A DNA stretch of 64,000 nucleotides from Triplophysa rosa (Eukaryota > Chordata > Actinopteri > Cypriniformes > Nemacheilidae): positions 14,725,154 to 14,789,153 of the forward strand of contig NC_079902.1 of the NCBI RefSeq assembly GCF_024868665.1, written 5' to 3'. The notes under the pieces were generated by a model. The model saw nothing but the letters and a program-made list of their open reading frames with translations. It did not search any database and was not told the DNA's origin. The position numbers were made by a program, and so were the translations under genes. This document shows, in pieces, positions 49,004 to 61,043 of the stretch (its first letter is position 1; each line of letters begins with the position of its first letter).

Positions 49004-52000
49004 CTTTAGAATTCTCCTCAGCTGAAAGCTTCGGAAATGCACACCTGTACTTACAAATGCAGTAAGATGTTTGCAAAACACACAAGCGTGCTTACACGTG
49101 TTCTCATGATTCCAGCTACGCTCAGTTTTCAGGCCTTTCATCTGTTCAGTTTTTAGAATAAACGTGAAAGAAAATTACACATACATACACGCGGGTCCTT
49201 GAGGGACCTGAGTGTATTTGTGCACTCACAGCTTTCATAACACTTGGAGGAGGTTTTGTAGCTACAAGTCCCTCAGGCTAGATGTGAAGATCATCTTGTG
49301 CCATGGAGCATGTGAGAGCGCCACCTTGCTTGCGTTTGTTTATACAAAACTGCAGTTTTAGCCACCGATCATCAAAGAAGCTAGTCACCTATGGAGTATT
49401 GTTTTTTAATCTCCTTGTCTATGTTTAGTTTAATATAGGGCCCACTCTCTTAGCCCACCCCTAAACCTATTGTCACTGGAGCAGAAGCAAATCGTACTAA
49501 ACAAACAAATAAAATCATTAATTCATACCAATAAGCCTCCTCAAACAATATTTACAAATTTATAACATTCTACACACATCTATCTTGTGAAACACGCTTT
49601 CTCTCTTTTTTGGTTTTGTTTCCTTCCTATCCTCCATCATCTTCTTCCTCTCCCCAACAATCTTTTTTTACGCTGTTATGTAAGCGAGGACTGTGAAGAG
49701 TCAATTACACATAGCCGGTACACACAGTTTCAGTGAACAGTCACCTCATAAAATCTTCATACCAGACAGACGGCTGCTTCAGCCATTATTCATGGGATGT
49801 CCCTGATGCCTTCCTGTGACTGACACCAGCCATGATACTGTAGCTACAAGCCTCTCGAGCCAATCCAACGCTTGTGAGTGTTGGTCTCTTAATCACGATT
49901 CTGACCACTAGTCTGGTTTAAATCAGTTTAAGAGCAATCGGACACGAAATAGGCCTTTTGATTTATCGATCCCGATTGCTAGCATTCTTCAAAGATTTTG
50001 CCGGGCGTGTCACCGTCGCACCCTGGAGATTTTTTTTCTTGCCGAAAATGAACAGGGAAAATAGGTTAAAAATGAAAAGATGGAAATTAGCCAAAGACGG
50101 CAGACTTTCATTTCAGAATAAATTCTTGGATTTCCCATCAGAGCCGAGGCTCTAAAATGAATGTAAATGCCCAGAGGATGAGAGCGCACCAATTCCATTT
50201 AGTAATCTTCCCGCAAATATGCCCACACACGCTGGATTTGTGTCTCTGAGTTATTTAAAGTTCAGTAACTGAATCTGTGGGGAAGTATCTTGTGGAAGTG
50301 TCTACTATCCTGTCCTGTAAGGTGACTCTTTTGCCTCTGTCCTATTTTTTTAACAGCAAATGTCGAGTCATCTAATTCTATTCTTGAAATATTCCTTTCA
50401 GGCCTGTGTGTATGTGTAGGCTATGTGCTTGAGAAGAAACAACCAGAGCGTACCAAATATGACTTTGCTAGCCAAGAGCCCATCCGTAGGTGACTGTGAA
50501 TGTGTGTGTGTCCATCTCGGGTCTGTGTGAAGACTAGCACTGGTGAAACACAAGGTTGTTGTGTGACGTCACCACAGGAAATGAGGTTGTGCTCTCTGTC
50601 TGCCCTGTAAGCTAAGGAGCATGACGCTACGCTAATTAGGCTAACAAGCACACCACCTGAAACAAAGACCCCCTGTTTTGTACCCAGCTGTACAATATCA
50701 CACCGACTCACACTCTGCTGGATCAGATGAACACCAGCATGTTTCCATTTGCTGGTCTCTCACCTTTGTCTTTGTAAACACATACACACTTATGCAAATA
50801 CACATTTAATAATATCAGCTATGCCCAAAGGAGATTTTATTTCTCAGATGTTGCTTTTGCATATCTCAGTTTATTAATGTTATCTGTTTAAGTATTAGCA
50901 GTTTGTGTTATGTTTCCCTCAAGTATAGATGTAAAACATGTATTGCAAGGCTCTGATTATATGTTTTTATATGATTTGACAAGTCAGTAAAGACGTTAAA
51001 ACGTTCAGATGCTGTTCAAAAACTTTAAATGAGTGACTGCCAGGAGTTTTCATCTGAAAAACAGGACACTTCAGCAAAAGTCTTGCTTTTCGGGAGAAAC
51101 GTGTCTAGATAAGAAAGAGATCTAATTTGTGATATCTCTGCCTTATGCTTCTTGGGTATCCAACCAACAACAATTCTGTTTCAAAATAGTAATAAAACAG
51201 TTGGCCTATTTAGGTAAATGTTACGGTTGGTTGGTATATTTAAGTCTGCGTGGTAGTTTTTATATCATGTACTGGTGAGATTAGCTGATGCTATGCTGTC
51301 AGAACAAGTCTCAGAACATACTGATCCAGTACTTCAATGTGCTGATGATCCAGTCCAAAGGGTTTCGATTTATAGATGACATACCTTTGTTTTATGTCCA
51401 GATGAATCCTTTCAAAGATCTGAGGATTAAGCAGGCTCTTGGCAACAAGTAGGCCTAAGAGTACATTATCTCTGATTTGACCATTTATAGTATGAGAGAG
51501 AGAAGACGTCAGGAATATTAATAGTAGAAAACAGCTAGTTCTTTGGAAGTTTCCAGCATTTGTGCACATGTCGGGGGAAAGATTCAAGGTTTATGGGAAA
51601 ATTAATTGATGTTTGTATAGTTAGTGATCAAAGACTGTGCTGTACTTCAATCTAAAAACGTCATCTTAAACCAGCATCGTTTATTTGATGACCTTACTGG
51701 TTTGTTGTTGACTGCTGACTGGTTTTGTTGGTATTTTTGACACTCTTCAGCTGGAAGATCAGCTTGGACTGGTTTATACACTTTTTTTTCAAAAGCAGGA
51801 ATGGCAGGACCACATAACCAAGAGGCTGAAATGAGTTTGAGAGTGGAAATGTGAACCAGCTGTTTAATATCCACCACTGTTTGCTCTCCCCATGCCCTCT
51901 AATTCTGTTCTACTTTTTTTTACTGGCTAATCAGATTTTACCTGTGCAAGGACACACACACCCCAATGAAAAAAAACAAATTTTACTCACTCACCTTCTA

Positions 52001-53649
52001 TGCTGCTGTATATCTTCGTGACATTATGTGCATTATGTGTTACCTCCCTGCTATATTTCCTCTCCTATCCCATAATTCCATTCTCATGAGCTCACAAAAG
52101 AGCCTTCACTGATGAATAATATTGATAAAGCAGATTTAAAAAAACACACACACTGGCAACCCATATAGTTGGAAATATTGATTCTGGAATGCGTAGCAGT
52201 CTTGGACAGGATTCTTTGTGCATGACTCAAAGATAAAACAGGCCGTCCAAATGAATAAAGGGTCGTCTTGAATACATAGCGAGAGGCTTTAAAAAGACTG
52301 GCTTGATAATAGGTGTTTACTCAAGCATATTGCTTTATACTATATTTACAAACTGTAGACAGATGTGACAAGTTATGCGTCCTGTTATAATCACACACTG
52401 TTTTTTTTTATCTCGCTTATAAGAGCAAATAAATGTGCATATAGTCACACTCTCACATGTATTCCCACAACAAAGTAAAACATTAAGTAAATGTGCTCTG
52501 CGCTTTAGTAAATTATTGTCAAAAGGGTAGCAATGAAATGTGGCTGTTTAGAAGTAAAACACTCTTCCTCCGCCCAATTTAAACACAGGTCTAAAAGAAA
52601 ATGTGAATATTCTGCCCTCCTAAACCTAGTACTTAACTTCGTGTAATCTTAAGCAAACACACATACTTAAAGCAAGGTCCATTACACACGCACACACACT
52701 CCACCTGCTGGCCTTTTGTGTGGGCTTTGCTGTAAAGCAGTGTCTGGTCTTTTGTTACGAAATTTAATTTAATCGATTTACAGATTGGAAACTTTAATTA
52801 AAGAGAATTCTTTGCCTCTTTGTATTTTTCCTCTTCATCTTTGTTCCTATTGTAAAGGAATCTGGCAGCCCATGAGTGTGCACGTTACTGTGAATTTCCC
52901 AAAAAAGAAATCCTTTGTGTTTGTATAAGAATGCGTGTGTGTGTGTGTGCAAGGGTGAGAATCTGGGTATCTGTGTACGTTGGCAATTGTCATCCAGCTA
53001 CATTCCAGTTCAGTAATGATTCAACATACTGCTATGTAAAGCCAATTCAAGCTTGACTTGAACTACTTGACCGTGTACTGTAGATGTGTCACACGACAGT
53101 TTTCACAACACCAAAAAAAATCTAATACATATTCCGGTCTCCTATTGCCATAATACTCCTATTTTTTTTCAGAAGTTGGCCAGGGCCTGCCGTCATGTAT
53201 GTTTAATGCTGACATTTGATTAGTGTATTTTATCTGCTTCGTTTCAATTCCACTGCAGCACACAGCAAGATGAAAGAGAGAGAGGGAGCGGGAGAAAGAG
53301 AGAGACATAGGCCACAACACATTTCTGATCTGAATAATGATCCCGACCTGCTCCTGACGATTCAAACACCAGAATGCTAAAGGCACACATACTGAAGTGT
53401 CATCTTGGGACAGAGAAGAGAGAATGAAGGCGAGAGGACGTGGTAGAGTAGCGCTGCTTTAGATTCAGAGTGCTATGTGCAGACTTGTGTCTAAATCTAG
53501 GGGGTAAATGGGAGTAATCTAGAGGAGGCAATATGGTATAATTAAAAGTGTTTTTGATGAATAGGAGGGAGAATTCCCCAGTGTCTCTGTCCCTCAGTCC
53601 TCTCTCTCTTTCAAAATCTCCTCTTTCAGAATGTACGTGGCTGAGACCG

Positions 53650-53690
53650 TGCTCTCTCTCTCGCTCTCTCTCTCGCTCTCTCTCTGTCCT
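53650..53690. repeat. CT-rich tract with CTCG variants
   Basis: CT units with regular TCGC interruptions about every ten bases. Confidence 0.85.
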
Positions 53691-53797
53691 GTGTAGTCAC
53701 ATTAATCAGAGCACTGAGCTGTCAATCACTGTTGTAGGCACATATAACTCCCTCACACACATGCATACATACAGTAAACACCAACACATATACAGTA

Positions 53798-54226
53798 TGT
53801 GACCCTGGATCACAAAACCTTAAGTAGCACGGGAACATTTTTAGTAAAAGACAAAAAAACATTGTACGGGTCAAAATTATCGATTTTTCTTTTATGCCAA
53901 AAATCATTAGGATATTAAGTATCCTAATGTTGCATGAGCATATTTTGTAAATTTCAAACCGTAAATATATAAAAACTTTATTTTTGGGAATGGATGGCAT
54001 GCTACAGTGCCTCAGATTAACAACTTCAAAGGCAATTTTCTCAATTATTTTATTTTTTGCACCCTCAGATTCCAGAGTTTTAAACGGTTGTATCTTCGCC
54101 AGATATTGTCCTATCCTAACAACCCATACATCAATAGAAAGCTTAATTATTCAGATTTCAGATGATGTAAAAATCTCAATTTCGAAAAATTGACCCATAA
54201 GACTGGTTTTGTTGTCCAGGGTCACA
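53798..54226. mobile_element. 430-bp TIR element (TGTGACCCTGGA family), copy B
   Basis: It is colinear with the copy at 17640 over its length, by eye with high identity. It starts TGTGACCCTGGATCACAAAA and ends GTTGTCCAGGGTCACA. Relative to copy A it lacks four bases (AGTC) near the left end and carries a local inverted segment near 53920. CAGTA on the left and TATACTG on the right may be further terminal bases. Confidence 0.85.
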
Positions 54227-55389
54227 TATACTGTATGTATACGCATAAATAAATATGATTTTTTGATTATACCATTAAACCAGTCTAATGCTGACGTGTA
54301 ACATTACGGGTCATGCAAAACAATGTGTTTCATATTTTTATATGTTTATATAAAGTAGGCCTACTGGCCGTTTGCCTGCTCAGCTACTGAGCTTCCACGT
54401 ATATATTTACCGTAAACAGCAATGTTGTTTATAAAAATTACAGGATGATTGGAATTAAAGGTTTTTCATTGACAGCATGCCATATATCATCCATAGACAT
54501 ACATTTTTAAACAACGTTGAATATTCTTTTAAATGATAAAAGGCAACAGAAACAGGGAGAGGAAAATCTTTACAAACTGGCAGGTCTTGCAGCCACTGTA
54601 TCTCTTTCTAATATTGTTACACGTGCAAGGTCTCCACCCTTTTTCTTCTGCGTTTACTGGCAGTGTTCTTCAGAGAAAGTCTTACCGAATAGAAGTTGAT
54701 TTATTTTAATGTGTTTCCTTTTGTCTCGCGTAGTTAAAGTGAGAACGGTAATGCTGTACTGTATATGATCTCAACGCTTACAGCTCCCACTGACACACAG
54801 GGAAAAAATATATACGAGTTCAAGGTGTGATATTGTTCCACTAGTGAGAGATCATTTGTAAAGTACAGAAAAGCTTGTTAGCGCCTCGAAATCATTAGAC
54901 TTTGAGAATGTAATTAGAGTTCGAAACTTATCTGCTACTTTGCAAAGTTCAGCTGTGAAAGAAAAAAGGTCATTTTCTTCTCAAAATGACGCCTTGGTTA
55001 GAAATGCATGTTCGAATTCGGTCTACATTGAGCCCTGATCCCATCCCTCCAAATGCTTGTAGCTGGGATGTTGTGGAATTATATGTCTGTTGTGAGGAAT
55101 CAAGCAGAATCAGCCCCAAAACAACTGTGAGATCAAAGAAGGTAGAATCGAGCTCTGCTATCTCTCTTTCACACTCTGTCATCAATAACACACGCAGATT
55201 GAAGATTGATCCCCTGTCACCCGACGCCAAGGTAACCATCTCCGTCAGCAACAGTCTCTGTTGGTGACTGTCTCTGTCAACAATGCTACGGCTCTTGGAA
55301 CAAAGATTTGTAGATGTCTGTCTGTCTCCACTACACATGTCTCAAGGAGTACACAACAATGACTGTCCCCCTGGGTGTGTGTTTTTGTG
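54227..55389. other. Non-coding
   Basis: The stretch is unique sequence. A pair of opposing open frames at about 54970-55338 has no recognisable domain and no flanking splice signals that I trust. Confidence 0.5.
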
Positions 55390-55640
55390 TGTGTCCTGGT
55401 AAGCCCTACAGTCTAGGGACCAAAAAGAATGGGAATACCAGTCATCTTTTACCTTGGTCCCTATGAGGAAAACAGCCTATAAATGTTTTCTTAATGTTTA
55501 TTTGAAAATGTAAGAATGCAGAAAGGTCTGTGTGAGGGTTAGGTTTAGGGTGTAGAATGTATCATTTATACAATATAAAAATCATTATATGGAAAGTCCC
55601 CCTAAAACATGGAAACCTAACATAACTGTGTGTGTGTATG
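55390..55640. repeat. GGGACC-type dispersed repeat, copy 2
   Basis: It begins TGTCCTGGTAAGCCCTACAG, then GGGACCAAAAAGAATGGGA and TTGGTCCCTATGAGG. GGGTTAGGTTTAGGGTGTAG and ATAAAAATCATTATATGGA follow, then AAGTCCCCC. Order and words match the copy at 47470. Confidence 0.7.
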
Positions 55641-55895
55641 GACTTGATATATTTTGGGTCGAAAATGTACCCAAAAGTGAACAAATCTTCCATTGGGAAA
55701 ATCCTCATTTGTAAAAACATAAAATACAGTAAACCAAGTATAAAATATTGTATATCAAGTTTTTACAAAAGTATAATGCAAAAAAAGTATTCTTTTAGAG
55801 TTAAGGTTACAGAGTGATTTACAGTTAGTCTATGGAATGTTCTCGTTTAGATAGGCAAGTAAATTTGTAAGCATCTATACATGACTATCAAGGGT

Positions 55896-56277
55896 TTAAA
55901 GTCCCCATGAACCGGAAGTTCTATACTTCCGCATTTCCGAGTGAAATGGAATTTCTAATGAGAAAAATAGGGGGCGTGGCTTTTGTCTTTCTCTGCAATT
56001 TGATTGGATGTATAAAAACAGCCGTTGCATTTTGAAATGGAACTTGTAGCAGACTGACAGTTGAAGGGGAGGAGTTAACGGATGCTCCGCCCAAGCCGTC
56101 TAACATACGTCATTTAAGATGGATAGTCATTACAGGAAGGAATTGCATTTTCAGATTTTAACTAAAGATTATGAGGGCACACAAACATTGAGAACATTGA
56201 TAAACTATTTACAATAAACACTGCGATATTCCATGAAAAAATAGGCATTGTCATTTTTTATTTCCCTGGGACTTTAA
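55896..56277. mobile_element. MITE with TTAAAGTCCC ends
   Basis: The left end TTAAAGTCCCCATGAACC and the right end TTTCCCTGGGACTTTAA are short inverted repeats that include TTAA, possibly the target site. A GGGGCGTGGCTTTTGTC motif and a GGAGGAGTTAACGGATGCTC block lie inside. At 382 bp, no coding capacity. Confidence 0.75.
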
Positions 56278-56850
56278 GGTTTGGCTGGTTAAAATGACCC
56301 ATTTATCAGATAACATATCTACATCTGTATTTATTTATTTTTGTGTGTAAAAATATGATCAAATCGATATTTTAGTCAGTGTGCATTAATGGACTCCTGT
56401 ATGCTGTCTTTTATGTCACAGTTCAGTATAGCAGTCAGATGATTAATAGTGATTTTGTTTCCCATCCCGCAGGATTGTTAGCCTCTAATAGGCGCTAGCA
56501 TTTGGATAGTTTGAAGCGTTTGTGACTGGGCTGACAGACCTTCTGGTGACTCTGAGCTACGGTGTGTGTGTTTTGCGGTGAAAGAAAGATCTCTTTGTAA
56601 ACACTATGCATGTGTGTGTTTGTACATGGAAAGTGTTGGAGGTGGATAAACAGTGTTCACTGGACCTCAACCTGATCTATCTCCAGTACGTGTGTGTGAC
56701 TGATAGAACAGCTCTGTCAACTCTACTGCCCTCTGTCCAGCTCATGATGAACGAGATGATGTCTGCAATGCATCCTCTCTCCCTGACCACTGTGCACTGG
56801 TGCCTGACTGTGTGTGTGTGTGTGTGTGTGTGCGTGTGTGTGTGCGTGTG

Positions 56851-56888
<38 letters not shown>

Positions 56889-58172
56889 AAAGACAAATAT
56901 AAAAGCCTCAAACTGAATTTAATCTTACCATGACAAATGTGACAATGCCCCAGACATGTTTTAATCAAACTCAGATCCTTATTAACATGGCAGAGCTGGT
57001 TACTTTCTAGTGCATTACAAGTACAGTGTGTATGTCTCTGCAAGTGTGCGGTCAAATCGCAATAGCTTAGTTTTCAAACCTAGTGAGCTGCTCGCTGCCT
57101 GCCACCTACATAGGCAGCTGGCTTTTAAGTTAACACAGCTGCATTATAACCGTAACGAAACCTTTGTGGGCAGCTCACTGGGTTCTGAAATGAGAGCAAA
57201 TGTGTTTCTCTCTCTTTGTGCTCCTTCCTCTCCTTTCTCATCCAATCCAGGCTATCAGAGCAGGCAGCAGCGAGCTTAATGCAATATCCTCGACATTACG
57301 ACCTCGATCGAATGCATATTTACATTTCCACCTGCAAACCCTCCCTCTTATCTCACCGTCTTATTTCACACTTTACCTGATCGTTTTACAAAGCGCAAAA
57401 TGAAGGTAATTGGAGATAACACCTCTCAGCGTCCAAAGACATTACCGTGTCTCTGTTAATAACGTATTAGCCATGTAATTATGCCTAAATTGTCACGCCA
57501 CATTTAGGAGATGCATCGAGATTGAACGGCCCATTTAGCGAAGGCCAGACTTCAACAAGAAAACATTCAAGCTGACAGGGGAATTGTTTTCTCCGCCACA
57601 TCTCTCAAGAGTCTGTTTTTCTTATGTAAACACATTTGATATGCAAACCGAATAATAATGACAAGGTAAACGATTGATCCGCTCAGGAAATGAGGGATGT
57701 TTTTTCCTCTGATATGACAAATATTGAATGCATTGTCAACCCAACGTTCCAAAATGGCCACAGCGGAATTATCACAGCTTGCAAATTTGCATTAAATAAA
57801 ATAGCAAAATTCGACTGTAAGGGAAACATCACTAATCCTGCTCAGACAGAAAAGCAGCCTTGAGAACTGAATCTGTAAGGCGGAGGAGGGGGGGGGGTTG
57901 TGTGGTTAAATAGACTCAAATTGGTTCTTTGATATGGAAGAACCCCTCGGTATCATAACATAGGCGTAGTTGAAGTTTGCCAATGCATCTGAAAGCATCT
58001 TAAGGAGATTGTGCTCTCCACCCTGTTTCATTAAGAGAAACAAATGATTTTGTTTGGGTCAAAGCCTACAAGTTTTGTGCTTTTCCGGATCGACCATTCT
58101 TTTGGCATGGTTAAAAGTGGCTGTTTTTCAATTCACTGGGAAGTAGTTCATCTGTAATGCATAATTATTATA
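56278..58172. other. Non-coding; long (TG)n and a possible conserved block
   Basis: About 57385-57790 is repeat-free, with TAATAACGTATTAGCCATGT and AATTATGCC words, and could be a conserved regulatory element. A G10 run lies near 57888-57898. No gene is recognised. Confidence 0.5.
56808..56886. repeat. Long (TG)n tract with regular GC interruptions
   Basis: Nearly 80 bp of TG repeats with CG-containing interruptions (TGTGCGTG) at three nearby positions. This is the longest TG tract in the window. Confidence 0.95.
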
Positions 58173-58491
58173 TTAAAGTGATAGTTCATCCAAAAATGAA
58201 AATTCTGTCATCATTTACTCACCCTCTTGTCATTTCAAACCTGTGTGATTTTCTTGCTTCTGCAGAACACAAAAGAAGGTATTTTGAAGGATGTTGGAAA
58301 CCAAACAATGGTGGCAACCCTTCACTTGCATTGGTTTTGTGTCCATACAATAGAAGTCAATTAGTACTGCCGTTCGATTACCAACATTCTTCAAAACATC
58401 TTATTTTGTGTTCTGCAGAAGAAAGAAAATCATACAGGTTTTAAATGAAAAGAGGGTAAGTAAATGATGACAGAATTTTCATTTGCCTTTA
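58173..58491. mobile_element. Foldback MITE, copy 7, nearly full length
   Basis: It starts TTAAAGTGATAGTTCATCCA. Both arms are preserved: CATCATTTACTCACCCTCTT pairs with the right-arm AAGAGGGTAAGTAAATGATG. The core keeps ACTTGCATTGGTTTTGTGTC. It is the best-preserved copy in the window. Confidence 0.9.
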
Positions 58492-59870
58492 CTAGCTTTG
58501 GAATCTCACTTAAGATGGTCAAATACTCTGTGAAATCCACTTCACAGCACACTATCAGTCGATTGAAACCTATCCAGTGTGTTTGTGTGTGTGTTCATGA
58601 CCCTGGGTCCACCCCTCGTTATTCTCTCTCCCTCTTCAGTGAGGTCACAAATGGAGCACAAAAGGCTCTCCTGCAGGGTGCTTGTTAGCAGGCAAAAGTG
58701 AAGTGAACTCTGTTTCTTTAACAGTGGCAAGTGAGCACTTCATTTGGGTCATTTGTTTGGAGTTCCTAGTGTTTTGGTGTCTCTGCCCTTGCTGCTGTTT
58801 ACACACAAACAAAAGGGACAAAAGGCATAGCTTGCTTTTGTCAACACACTCCACTACCACAACGTTGACGCAAGTCTGGCGGAAGAAGACAGAGAAACTC
58901 CCACACAATCTCTATCTCTTTGGCTTTTTGCTGTCGGTTTGTACAGTTGATTTGATTGACATTTGTTAGGAACTGTAGCACGTTAGAAACTGGTGAAAAC
59001 ACACCCTCACACTCTGTTAAGCCCATTAACTCAACGTTTTCTTTTCGCCCGATAACTTTCACAAGCCACAAAAGACACGACAACCTGTGTTGACAACACC
59101 ATTCTTCCCCAACACTAACCCCACTCGCAAACCATCTTCACGCATGTTTCAACACGCCCGCCACAGGGGTCACCCGGAGCCCGCGCTGCAGGAACCAGAC
59201 AAGGTATCGGCACTGGCACGGGTCCAGCGCTTGAATCATCCCTTGTTCTACTTCGTTCACAGCATGCACTGTGAACGACCGACTGGGTGAACCTGTCTCG
59301 CGGAAGGCACGGCTGTTGTTGTACTTGTAAAGTGTAAATTTGTGGCTCTCCATCACAACCTGCTCCCCTCCAGGCCGTCTTGCAGCGAATGGCAGCCGAT
59401 GTGCACATAGTGTCTTTATCTCCCCATATCTCATTTTTGCTCTTTAATTCCCCCACTTTCCAGAGGCTGTATCAGCCTGATAAATTCTGCCCTGGTGTTT
59501 GTAAAGAAATGCAGATGGCTTGGAGAGAAAAAAGCCAAGATGCCCATGCCAGTCTGCTTGCTTTCCATTGCATTTGTTTGTCTTTATTTATGATGTTATT
59601 ATTTTTGCTCCATTTTTCCACCCTGCTACAGCATGATAATGGGCTTTGACTGCTATTAAGTCTCCAATTTCTCTTGCCCCATCCCTCTTATATTTGAAAC
59701 TCCTCCGTTCCAGAAACGTGACGCTTGCTCTGAGAGATAGTGGCGAGGCGCTCCAGTTTGATTGGCAGACATCCTTCACTTTTTCTTTCTCTCTATTTTT
59801 TTGGATGGGTTTTGTTTATACAGCAGAGCCATCGGTCCCTAGACTCTAGTCTTCTCTGCATGTCATGTGG
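58492..59870. other. Non-coding; possible conserved block
   Basis: About 59380-59780 is repeat-free and even in composition, with GCATGATAATGGGCTTTGAC words. Open frames across 59115-59456 have no recognisable domain. No gene is recognised. Confidence 0.45.
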
Positions 59871-60756
59871 CAGAGGTGTAACGAGTACCTGAAAACCATA
59901 CTTAAGTAAAAGTACAGATACCTTGCAGAGAAAATGACTCCATTACAAGTTACAAGTCACCCATTCCAAAACGACTTCAGTAAAAGTCTTAGAGTATCTG
60001 ATTTTAACAGTACTTGAGTATTTTACTCATACTGAATGTAGGCTCAAAGAAGCACTAGTCCTCAACACTTAAGAAACAGTTGATTCGTGAGGAGAGCAAT
60101 CGCATATAATTTCTTAAATCATAATAAGACTGAACACCTCAAAATTGCAACAAATCATGGTCGACACCATAACCTACGTCATTACAAACACCCAAGTCTC
60201 ATTTAAACTTAAGTGCTCATAAGTAAACCAAACTCAAAACTGCAAACCAAACTTCAAAAACGTCTCTTTAATATAACGGATAAATAAAATAATGTTAAGT
60301 AAAATTAAAAAGTCAAAGCCTTTTTGCACTGGACATGCGGCATCATCACCAGCTGCAGTCATGTCCTCATTTCACATATAAACCGCCAGCGATTGTCAAC
60401 TACCTGATACTGCACTCGTATTCACATAAAGAAGCCATGTTGACAAGTTTTAGTAAGTTAGGGCAAAATCCACAAGATATAGTACCTTCAATGCCCTGTA
60501 AATGGCAATATTAATTCTTCTGTAGCAAAAATAAACTACTGCAAAAAATGTTAGGTGCCATGCAAAATGTAATGTGCAATTGCATTAGTCATTACAAATG
60601 TAGTGGAGTAAAGAGTACATATACTTGTTCAAAAATGTAGTCAAGTAGAGAGTAAAAGTTGATAATATCTTTAATACTCAGTACAACTACAAAGTAGCCA
60701 AAAAGATACTTAAGTACAGTCACTAATTACATTTACTCCAATACTTTACACCACTG
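59871..60756. mobile_element. Non-autonomous hAT-type element with 8-bp target duplication
   Basis: The ends are CAGAGGTGTAACGAGTACCT and, on the right, ATACTTTACACCACTG; the outer CAGxGGTGTAA is inverted. TCATGTGG occurs directly outside both ends (59863-59870 and 60757-60764), a perfect 8-bp target duplication as expected for hAT transposons. The interior has no transposase frame. Subterminal ACTTAAGTA motifs occur near both ends. Confidence 0.93.
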
Positions 60757-60765
60757 TCATGTGGT

Positions 60766-61043
60766 CAGGGCTGGACTGGGGTGTTAATTCGGCCCTGGCA
60801 TTTTTGACCAGCTTCGGCCCTCCATCATTTTTTTTGGGGGGGGTGTGATGAGTGGTATGTTGTGCTGCTGTCATTGCCTTTCCTGCATACATGTGCGATT
60901 GGCAATTGCGTTCGCGTTCAGTGCATACGGAATTCACGCTTCTAATCCGTCTGTCTCTCTGGCCCATGCATTTGTTTTGGCCCAAAAAGTACATCGGCCC
61001 ACCGGGAAAATGCCCGGTATGCCCGATGGCCAATCCAGCCCTG
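60766..61043. mobile_element. Second hAT-like MITE abutting the first
   Basis: The left end CAGGGCTGGACTGG and right end CCAATCCAGCCCTG are inverted repeats. Flanks CATGTGGT (60758-60765) and CATGTGAT (61044-61051) match at seven of eight bases, a likely target duplication. GGCCCACCGGGAAAATGCCC and a GGCCCTGG block are typical of a dispersed fish hAT family (from memory). No transposase. Confidence 0.85.

Larger units (their letters stand above)
47669..53797. other. Non-coding; CA-rich tract and unique blocks
   Basis: About 48860-49003 is CA-rich. About 49430-49520 carries CCCACCCCTAAACCTA, an old repeat piece. About 50070-50220 is repeat-free and possibly conserved. About 51655-51800 has AAACCAGCAT/ACTGGTTT words of a dispersed MITE. 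Purine (53270-53310) and CT (53650-53690) tracts follow. No gene is recognised. Confidence 0.45.

Noticed and set aside
48617..49141. 174-codon minus-strand frame rich in Cys and Val
   Set aside because: The composition comes from the CA-rich tract; no domain, no conserved pattern.
51290..51590. Possible small secreted-protein frame on the minus strand with a hydrophobic stretch
   Set aside because: Hydrophobic run is short, no homology recognised, and there is no transcript signal around it.
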